Shown piece after piece: positions 15,058 through 20,388 of a DNA stretch of 20,388 bases (position 1 is its first letter; each line of letters starts with the position of its first letter). This DNA is from JAFGPJ01 sp964439135 (GTDB lineage Bacteria; Planctomycetota; Phycisphaerae; Sedimentisphaerales; Anaerobacaceae). A model generated the notes under the pieces. The model made no database searches, was not told where the DNA came from, and was given only the letters and a program-made list of their open reading frames with translations. The translations under genes and the position numbers were made by a program. The stretch is taken from assembly GCA_964439135.1 (NCBI GenBank), contig CAYTNN010000067.1, positions 1 to 20,388 of the forward strand. The letters run 5' to 3'.

Positions 15058-16158
15058 TTGGCTATATTGGCGATAGCTCTATTGATTGGTTCGTCTGCTC
15101 TGTCTGCTCTTCTAACAGCCATTGTGAAAAAGGTGGTCGTTCGGACAGATTTTGTCGCCCGCCCGGCCGCTGAAAGGTACCACCGGGATATCATCCCGCT
15201 CGGCGGTGGAATCGCCATATTTGCAACGCTCTTAATCGTCATTCTTGCTGCTATAACGGTTGTAAAGTTTCTCGTGGTTCCGGGCCATTTCGGCTGGCTT
15301 GCCGAACGTGCCAAAATCAACCCCGCCGATTTTTTAGCAAGAATCCATGAGCTTCTTGTGATACTGCTCTGTATCGTTATTCTTTTCGTGCTGGGCCTGT
15401 GGGATGACAAAAGGCATCTTGGTCCGTTCTTCAAACTTGGGATTCAGTTCGCAGTTGCATTCGTCGCGGCAGCCTTTGCGGAAATCAGGGTCGAGCTTTT
15501 TATCGAGAGCTGGTTCATCGCTTCTGTTCTGTCGGCCTTTTGGATTGTGCTGATTATCAATGCATTCAACTTTCTGGATAATATGGACGGAGCTTCAGCC
15601 GGTATCGCTGTCATTGCGAGTTCCATTCTGTTTACCGCCGCCGCTTTCAGTGGCCAGATTCTCGTCAGCGGCTTGGCACTTGTCTTTATTGGGACATTGC
15701 TGGGATTTCTGGTCTTTAATTTCCCTCCCGCAAGAATATTTATGGGTGACGCCGGCTCGCTTGTTATAGGCTTTTTTGTGGCACTGCTGTCTCTGCGCAC
15801 GACCTATTATCACGAAGCTCAAAGCGGCCAATGGTATCCGGTTTTTATGCCGCTGCTGGTTATGGCTGTTCCGCTATATGATTTCATTAGTGTAACCCTG
15901 CTGCGTATCAGCCAGGGCAAGAGCCCGTTCGTCGGTGACACTCAGCATTTTTCTCACCGGTTGAAGAGGCACGGCCTGACCGACACCCAAACAGTCCTTA
16001 CGTTGTATCTGGCGACGCTCTGCACCGGCCTCGGAGCGACTTTTTTGTCACAGGTCAATTTGGCCGGCGCTATTCTGATTTTCCTGCAGACAATTTTAGT
16101 GTTATTAATAATTGCTGTCTTTGAGACTACCGTCAAAAATGACAAAGAAGCCGACTAA
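15058..16158 (+). CDS. Polyprenyl-phosphate sugar-1-phosphate transferase, WecA/TagO/MraY superfamily (366 aa)
   Basis: Multi-pass membrane enzyme that moves a sugar-1-phosphate (typically GlcNAc-1-P) from a UDP-sugar to undecaprenyl phosphate, the first lipid-linked step of a surface glycan. About ten hydrophobic helices are visible. Superfamily motifs in order: the Asp pair in GLWDDKR (Asp116-Asp117), NAFNFLDNMDG (168-178), ARIFMGDAGS (225-234) and the His-rich loop QHFSHRLKRHG (296-306). The HFSHRL form and overall length fit the WecA/TagO group better than MraY, and no other peptidoglycan genes surround it. The start is TTG at 15058, supported by AGGGAG at 15044-15049; no in-frame ATG gives the first helix. 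Its 3' end overlaps the next gene by 20 nt. Confidence 0.9.
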   Translation: MAILAIALLIGSSALSALLTAIVKKVVVRTDFVARPAAERYHRDIIPLGGGIAIFATLLIVILAAITVVKFLVVPGHFGWLAERAKINPADFLARIHELLVILLCIVILFVLGLWDDKRHLGPFFKLGIQFAVAFVAAAFAEIRVELFIESWFIASVLSAFWIVLIINAFNFLDNMDGASAGIAVIASSILFTAAAFSGQILVSGLALVFIGTLLGFLVFNFPPARIFMGDAGSLVIGFFVALLSLRTTYYHEAQSGQWYPVFMPLLVMAVPLYDFISVTLLRISQGKSPFVGDTQHFSHRLKRHGLTDTQTVLTLYLATLCTGLGATFLSQVNLAGAILIFLQTILVLLIIAVFETTVKNDKEAD

Positions 16159-17893
16159 TCCGAATCCGTCCAAGAGCAAAGCCCTGGCGTACTTTGAATA
16201 TGTCCTGCTTGCTCTTTGCCTGGCGGTGATTGCGCTTCGCACGACGTTTACCGAGGGCCCGGCTACGCATTCGACCACTTTCGCGGCTAATCTCGGTGAC
16301 AATCTTTACAGCTTATCGGTATCGACCGTGCTGATACTGGCCTTTGTCTTGTGGGTTGTATGGAGCTTCTGCAGCAGGAGCTTTATCTACAGGCGTACCG
16401 GCATGGAAATCGGCTTGGGCATCTTCTGCGTTGGCGCTTTCGTTGCCGGCCTGGTGGCAGCGGACAAACGGCTGGCAATGACAGATATCGCTGTNNNNNN
16501 NNNNNNNNNNNNNNNNNNNNNNNNNNNNNNNNNNNNNNNNNNNNNNNNNNNNNNNNNNNNNNNNNNNNNNNNNNNNNNNNNNNNNNNNNNNNNNGACCAT
16601 CCTCTTACAGGCGTCGGGCCCGGCAATTTCGGAGATTTCTATCCGCATTACAAACCGGCCGCAGCATTGGAATCCGTTGCCGATCCGCACAATTTTCCGC
16701 TCAGCATTCTGACTCAATACGGCCCGCTCGGTCTCCTCGGCTTTTTGGCTATGCTTGTTTTGCCGCTCTGGAGAATGATCGCTGCTACATCCGCTGCCGG
16801 CTCTGTCGAAATTAACCGGCTCAGGCCGGAATTCAGAACCCAGGCCATAATTATCATGATCGCCGTATTGACGGTGTTGTTGCTCATTCGTCCGCTTCTT
16901 ATACCCGAAACGTTTGCCGAGACGCTTGACGTTATAATCTATATAATGGTCACGATGTACGTTGCGCCCGCGGCGGTTTTTGTCATCGCGTTCGTACTTT
17001 TCGCGGGCCCGCTGCTCAAAACGCGAGATTCGAAATCTGAGATACGCAATACGAATACCGCCCTTGCTGTTTTTTGTGCCGTGCTGGGCGTGACTTTGCA
17101 CAACTTGTTTGACTTTGCCATTTTCGAACCGGGCGTTATGACCACATTCTGGGCTTTGATTGCGTGCCTTATCGCGATCGATTCGCATACGAAATCCCGA
17201 CCTTTGCTTGTACTGAAACCTAAGCCATTTGTAAAGATACTGATAGCAGTCGCCGCCCTGGTGACATGCCTGGTTTATTTGAGTTACGTTTTTGTTCCCG
17301 TAGCCGCAAGCACCTCTCGGATACGAAAGGCCAATAAGGCTATATCATCGGGGCAATTCGACTACGCTCACGAACTTTTGGAAAAGGCTGCCGGCGACGA
17401 TGTTCTAAGCTCTTCAGCACTGTCCCTTAACGGCCGGTTGTATCTGGACGAGTATGAGATGACACTGGATAAAAATCGGGATTTGCTGCTGCGTGCCGAA
17501 ACATGCCTGCAAAGTGCGATCGGGCGAAACGACGCCAGCTTCAAAAACTTCGAGCGGCTAACGGACGCATATCATCAGCTCGCGGAAACCTCGACACAGC
17601 AGGAAAAAGCCGATTGGCTGAATAAGGCTTATAAAGCTGTGTCACAGGCGGTCGAACGTTATCCCGGCTGCGGCCGGCTCCATTTCAAACAGGCTCAAAT
17701 TGCCGACCAAATGGGCAACGCTGAAATCGCAATCGTGCAGTACACAAAAGCAATCGAGATCGAAGATGAATACCGTGCCCAGTTCAGGCAGATGTACCCC
17801 GAACGAGAGGACATTGTCAGCCGGCTCGACAAAAATAAATATCTTTATGCCAAAGAGCGAGTGGAAGAACTTTCCATGAAATCCGACAATTGA
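16139..17893 (+). CDS. O-antigen ligase / Wzy-like membrane protein with C-terminal TPR-like region, interrupted by a scaffold gap
   Basis: Three membrane segments precede the gap (about residues 20-33, 60-77, 92-108). After it come the Wzy_C landmarks HPLTGVGPGNF (154-164) and DPHNFPLSILTQYG (182-195), further helices, and from about residue 390 a soluble helical tail with TPR-like repeats (SSGQFDYAHELLEKA; MGNAEIAIVQYTKAIEIEDE). The family ligates or polymerises lipid-linked glycans on the outer face of the inner membrane. ATG 16139 lies within the end of the transferase gene and is preferred over TTG 16112. The frame is the same on both sides of 100 N, but normal members have many more helices before the HPLTGVG motif, so real sequence is missing and the 584-residue length is artificial. 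With the upstream gene it forms a polysaccharide module. Confidence 0.85.
   Translation: MTKKPTNPNPSKSKALAYFEYVLLALCLAVIALRTTFTEGPATHSTTFAANLGDNLYSLSVSTVLILAFVLWVVWSFCSRSFIYRRTGMEIGLGIFCVGAFVAGLVAADKRLAMTDIAXXXXXXXXXXXXXXXXXXXXXXXXXXXXXXXXXXDHPLTGVGPGNFGDFYPHYKPAAALESVADPHNFPLSILTQYGPLGLLGFLAMLVLPLWRMIAATSAAGSVEINRLRPEFRTQAIIIMIAVLTVLLLIRPLLIPETFAETLDVIIYIMVTMYVAPAAVFVIAFVLFAGPLLKTRDSKSEIRNTNTALAVFCAVLGVTLHNLFDFAIFEPGVMTTFWALIACLIAIDSHTKSRPLLVLKPKPFVKILIAVAALVTCLVYLSYVFVPVAASTSRIRKANKAISSGQFDYAHELLEKAAGDDVLSSSALSLNGRLYLDEYEMTLDKNRDLLLRAETCLQSAIGRNDASFKNFERLTDAYHQLAETSTQQEKADWLNKAYKAVSQAVERYPGCGRLHFKQAQIADQMGNAEIAIVQYTKAIEIEDEYRAQFRQMYPEREDIVSRLDKNKYLYAKERVEELSMKSDN
16495..16594. other. Assembly gap (100 N)
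   Basis: Exactly 100 undetermined bases, the conventional placeholder for a scaffold join of unknown size. It falls within the Wzy-like gene and probably hides several hundred bases. Confidence 0.97.
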
Positions 17894-17915
17894 CCGCCGT
17901 TTTAAGCAACGTTCA

Positions 17916-17939
17916 ATGTCACCATCGTCACAGTGACAT
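17916..17939. terminator. Inverted repeat between convergent genes, possible bidirectional terminator
   Basis: ATGTCAC (17916-17922) and GTGACAT (17933-17939) form a perfect 7-bp stem around a 10-nt loop in the 62-nt space between the Wzy-like gene and yebC, which converge here. There is no T-tract on either side, so an intrinsic terminator is only possible. Confidence 0.35.
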
Positions 17940-17955
17940 CACACGGAATATAATA

Positions 17956-18705
17956 CTACGAAATCCGGGCGATTATTTCCTCCGATATATCGAAGTTCGC
18001 GTATGTGTTTTGCACGTCGTCGTGGTCTTCAAAGGCCTCCATCAGCGAAATTATTCTCTTTGCTGTGTGCTCGTCGGAAATGTCGATTGTGCTCTGAGGC
18101 ACCATGGAAATTTCTGCGATCTCGATCGGTATTTCCTTTTCCTGCAGGGCCTTTTTCAATTCTTCGTAGGCACCCGGATCGCAGGTTATCTCGAAGACTT
18201 CTCCGACTGCCTGCATATCGTCCGCGCCTGCACCTAAGGCGATTTCCAGAAGCTGCTCTTCATCGGAGTTGGCGGCGATAACTGTAATCAATCCCTTCTT
18301 CGTGAACATCCAGTTGACGCACCCGCTTGTTCCCAGCGAGCCGCCGTGTTTCTCGAACATTCTTTTGATTTCCGGCCCGGTTCGATTGCGGTTGTCAGTT
18401 AGTGCCTCGACCATAATCGCGACACCGCTCGGTCCGTAGCCCTCGTACAGCACTTCTTCAAAACTCATCCCGTCCAGGTCGCCGGTACCCTTTTTGATCG
18501 CCTTCTCGATCGTATCCTTGGGCATATTTGCCCCTTTGGCCTTGTCGATCGCATATCGCAAGGTCAGGTTGGCAGAGGGATCCCCGCCGCCCTGTTTGGC
18601 CGCCACGATAATCATTCGAGATATTTTGCTCCAGGCCTTGCCGCGTTTTGCGTCTAAAGCCGCTTTCTTATATTTTATACCAGCCCAGTGTGAATGACCT
18701 GACAT
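17956..18705 (-). CDS. yebC: YebC/PmpR/TACO1 family protein (249 aa)
   Basis: The N-terminus MSGHSHWAGIKYKKAALDAKRGKAW is the family hallmark, followed by GGGDPSANLTLRYAIDKAKGANMPKD, the EVLYEGYGPSGVAIMVEALTDNRNRT block and GGSLGTSGCVNWMF. Members were annotated as DNA-binding transcriptional regulators; more recent work links YebC and mitochondrial TACO1 to relief of ribosome stalling at proline-rich stretches. It is cytoplasmic and normal in length. ATG at 18705 is chosen over an in-frame TTG at 18717 because the family starts at MSGHS and GGGAG lies 5 nt upstream. No ruvC neighbour is present, although that linkage is common elsewhere. Confidence 0.96.
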   Translation of the reverse strand: MSGHSHWAGIKYKKAALDAKRGKAWSKISRMIIVAAKQGGGDPSANLTLRYAIDKAKGANMPKDTIEKAIKKGTGDLDGMSFEEVLYEGYGPSGVAIMVEALTDNRNRTGPEIKRMFEKHGGSLGTSGCVNWMFTKKGLITVIAANSDEEQLLEIALGAGADDMQAVGEVFEITCDPGAYEELKKALQEKEIPIEIAEISMVPQSTIDISDEHTAKRIISLMEAFEDHDDVQNTYANFDISEEIIARIS

Positions 18706-18764
18706 ACATGCTCCCAACTAATACTATAAACTAAGAACAATATATTATGAACTAACGCCTGAGC

Positions 18765-18793
18765 ATTATACACGATTTTTCTTGTAGCATAAT
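18765..18793 (-). promoter_or_regulatory. Possible promoter of yebC
   Basis: On the - strand a perfect TATAAT lies at 18770-18765; the matching -35 position (18793-18788, ATTATG) is poor. The surrounding sequence is A/T-rich. Expected start is near 18758, about 53 nt upstream of the yebC ATG. Confidence 0.42.
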
Positions 18794-18949
18794 CATTTTT
18801 TTAAGAATTGTTTGTTTAAAGGCACAACAATTCCCTGGGCCGGTTTATGTACGGCCATGAATTCTGTTTTCTGAGAATGGGCGCCCCAACTTAAGTCAGG
18901 GCAAAACCTCAGATAGCATCAGCCTGTGGCTAAATCAATTGCGTCCTGG

Positions 18950-19387
18950 TCAGGATCCCTTTTGCCGACCGTCACCAAGGCGGACAATAGCGTAAACCAA
19001 TGCCCCGAGCAGTCCAGCCAGAAGGGCGATAACAATCCAAATTCCGGAGCCGCGGTTCAATTGGCGTATATCCATGTAAACCCAAATCGCCACGAGAATA
19101 TGGACAACCGCGCAGATCACCAGCAGCAAGGCAAGTGCGCCTCCGCCCTCGTCATCGTCATTATCATCCTGGCGTGCACTTTCCAGCTCCAGCCTGCGCT
19201 GGTCCAGTTCGAGTTTATACATCTCTCGCTCCATGTCCATTTTCGCTTCGCGCTGCTGCAGATCCATCTCCCGCTGCCGCATTTGCATCTGGAATTCCAT
19301 ATCCTCCGGCTCGAATTCCTGAGAGAGAACCGCCGGGCATGCGAACATACTCACCAGCAAAATACTCATCAAAACATACTGCTTCAT
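18950..19387 (-). CDS. Small envelope protein: signal peptide, heptad-like charged segment, two membrane helices (145 aa)
   Basis: I cannot name a function. In order: a signal peptide (MKQYVLMSILLVSMFACPAVLS, cleavage near residue 22; the Cys at 17 is not in a good lipobox), a long helical stretch of Met/Gln/Glu/Arg (about 24-70, QMQMRQREMDLQQREAKM) likely to form a coiled coil, an acidic linker DDNDDDEGGG, a first membrane helix (about 84-105), and a second (about 115-136) in GSGIWIVIALLAGLLGALVYAIVRLGD, which resembles the short membrane hairpin of phospholipase-D-nuclease N-terminal or DUF-type envelope proteins. AGGAG 7 nt before the ATG fixes the start. A long coiled coil outside the membrane suggests an oligomeric envelope scaffold. 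It stands alone, 244 nt upstream of yebC. Confidence 0.72.
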   Translation of the reverse strand: MKQYVLMSILLVSMFACPAVLSQEFEPEDMEFQMQMRQREMDLQQREAKMDMEREMYKLELDQRRLELESARQDDNDDDEGGGALALLLVICAVVHILVAIWVYMDIRQLNRGSGIWIVIALLAGLLGALVYAIVRLGDGRQKGS

Positions 19388-19630
19388 TTCATATCTCCTA
19401 ATTTGCTTGTAAATAATAACAATGATTCCTTAACCATATTTCGGCTTGTTTATCGCTCGACTGCACATTTTTCATGCATATCGCCTTTCTACACTAACCC
19501 GTATATCCAGCCGGATTGCCCGTCAATATGCTGATATTAACATGCGCAACAATGGCAGTAAACATATAAATGTCGTTCTTCAAAGCAGTATTATTCCCCA
19601 CTATTAAATGGGAAAATTCACTTCATTCGG

Positions 19631-20388
19631 CTAACCGGTTGCTGCGACGACCGATTTATCTCTTTTTCCCACTCTTTTGGTCTGTTCGTGAGCGAGAAAC
19701 TGGCTTTGTTTGGCTTTGTTTTCTTCGATTCGGCCGGCCGATTTATTTTCATAATCTCCTTTCACAAAAGGCGTTGTGCCAATTAACTCCGGGGCAAATT
19801 GGCTTTGTTTTTTCAAAATTGCATCCTTTTTCACTCGTTTAGGATTTAGATATTCGGATTTAGGATTTCCGGCCGAAGACCGGCTTTGGTTTTGTTTTTT
19901 CAAAATTGCATCCTTTTTCACTTGTTTAGGATTTAGATATTCGGATTTAGGATTTCCGGCCGAAGGTCGGCTTTGGTTTTGTTTTTTCAAATCGACCTGT
20001 TGCTCCACTTTCCGTGTGGCAGCCTCATCCCGCAGGGATGGGGATGGTTCGTACTCCTGCCCGTCGTCATCTTCATGCTCAATTCGACGCATTATTTGTT
20101 GTCTCTTAAGCTCGTTCATCATCTTAGTCATGCTGCTCTCGATTCGCCTTTCGTACAGCATCATCCTGTCGAGCACCCTGGAATCGGACCAGTCGCTCGT
20201 ACCGATTCGTCCGAGCTGCAAATGCCCGATGACATATCTCGGGTCGCCCAGCTTTATCCCCTTGGCATGACATTTAATCATATTGAAGCGTTTGGCCATT
20301 GGATTGTCGATTTGATTTTCTATCATCGAGTCAATGGCCTGGTTCTGCATACGCTCGGCCCGCTTTAGCCGCCAGACAAGGCTGACAA
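19631..20388 (-). CDS. Partial protein of unknown function with in-frame repeat-derived C-terminus
   Basis: The frame is open to the right edge of the window and ends at TAG (19633-19631). An ATG exists at 20350, but the codons before it (reading SLVWRLKRAERMQNQ across it) look like the same protein, so the start is probably outside. The N-terminal part (LVWRLKRAERMQNQAIDSMI; RVLDRMMLYERRIESSMTKMMNELKR) resembles a family of helical planctomycete proteins I recall only loosely. From about 125 residues past the ATG the sequence changes to low-complexity Lys/Gln/Asn text: two copies of a 29-residue unit (LKKQNQSRxSAGNPKSEYLN and on), then LKKQSQFAPE and NKAKQSQFLAHEQ. That tail is probably translated from a dispersed DNA repeat and not a functional domain. 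Confidence 0.6.
   Translation of the reverse strand, partial: VSLVWRLKRAERMQNQAIDSMIENQIDNPMAKRFNMIKCHAKGIKLGDPRYVIGHLQLGRIGTSDWSDSRVLDRMMLYERRIESSMTKMMNELKRQQIMRRIEHEDDDGQEYEPSPSLRDEAATRKVEQQVDLKKQNQSRPSAGNPKSEYLNPKQVKKDAILKKQNQSRSSAGNPKSEYLNPKRVKKDAILKKQSQFAPELIGTTPFVKGDYENKSAGRIEENKAKQSQFLAHEQTKRVGKRDKSVVAATG
19807..19980. repeat. Two tandem 87-bp direct repeats within the 3' end of a coding region
   Basis: Units at 19807-19893 and 19894-19980 differ at only three positions by my reading (C/T in ACTCG/ACTTG, and GACC versus GGTC in the segment after CCGGCCGAA). A third unit begins at 19981 with GTTTTTTCAAA and then diverges. The period is exactly 29 codons, so the frame of the - strand gene is kept. 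Each unit holds internal GGATTTA sub-repeats and a short GCCG/CGGC hairpin, with the two-base difference in its loop. Confidence 0.93.

Noticed and set aside
16495..16594. Treating the in-frame run of N as 34 real residues
   Set aside because: A length of exactly 100 N is a standard placeholder, so the frame across it carries no information.
18926..19534. A 202-codon open frame on the + strand opposite the small envelope protein
   Set aside because: It is antisense to a gene with a clear Shine-Dalgarno, signal peptide and membrane helices; its Leu/His-rich product is what the complement of a Gln/Glu/Met/Arg-rich gene would give.
19807..19991. Repeats considered as a CRISPR array
   Set aside because: The 87-bp units are directly abutting with no spacers and no cas genes nearby, and they are read through in frame.

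Overview
The window looks like a bacterial chromosome fragment from a metagenome scaffold; a run of exactly 100 N is a scaffold gap. The best guess is Planctomycetota, Phycisphaerae / Sedimentisphaerales-like. This rests on gene content (a DUF4416 protein, a Tat-exported sugar-isomerase-like TIM barrel, a DUF4432 epimerase, a right-edge protein with in-frame repeats of a KKQNQS/KKQSQF type) and is inference, not phylogeny. Almost all genes lie on the + strand up to 17.9 kb; the right end is on the - strand.

Region 1 (1-7779): the 3' end of a gene that may encode an FAD-dependent oxidoreductase, then a tightly spaced seven-gene carbohydrate operon. It encodes an MtlD-family dehydrogenase, a xylose-isomerase-family protein, a PIG-L/LmbE deacetylase, a NagB-like amino-sugar-phosphate isomerase/deaminase, a PfkB sugar kinase, a DUF4432 aldose-epimerase-like protein and a second MtlD-family dehydrogenase. 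Together they suggest cytoplasmic breakdown of an N-acetylated or otherwise unusual sugar or sugar alcohol. Three of the enzymes have changed active-site or cofactor-site residues, so the substrate may be non-standard.

Region 2 (7780-9966): a 471-nt stretch without a credible gene but rich in hairpins, leading to a small secreted six-cysteine protein of unknown function. Next comes an SppA-type membrane protease behind a perfect TTGACA-N17-TATAAT promoter.

Region 3 (10070-14997): a secreted clan GH-A glycoside hydrolase whose stop codon lies inside a convergent tRNA-Lys(CTT); then proS with its own promoter, a Tat-exported hydroxypyruvate-isomerase-like protein and a DUF4416 protein, probably co-transcribed.

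Region 4 (15058-17893): a polyprenyl-phosphate sugar-1-phosphate transferase (WecA/TagO/MraY superfamily) overlapping an O-antigen-ligase/Wzy-like protein with a TPR-like tail. This is a small surface-polysaccharide module; the scaffold gap lies inside the second gene.

Region 5 (17956-20388, - strand): yebC, a small membrane protein with a signal peptide and a charged heptad-like segment, and the 3' part of a gene whose C-terminus carries two in-frame 87-bp tandem repeats. I see no CRISPR array, transposase, integrase, phage gene or rRNA.
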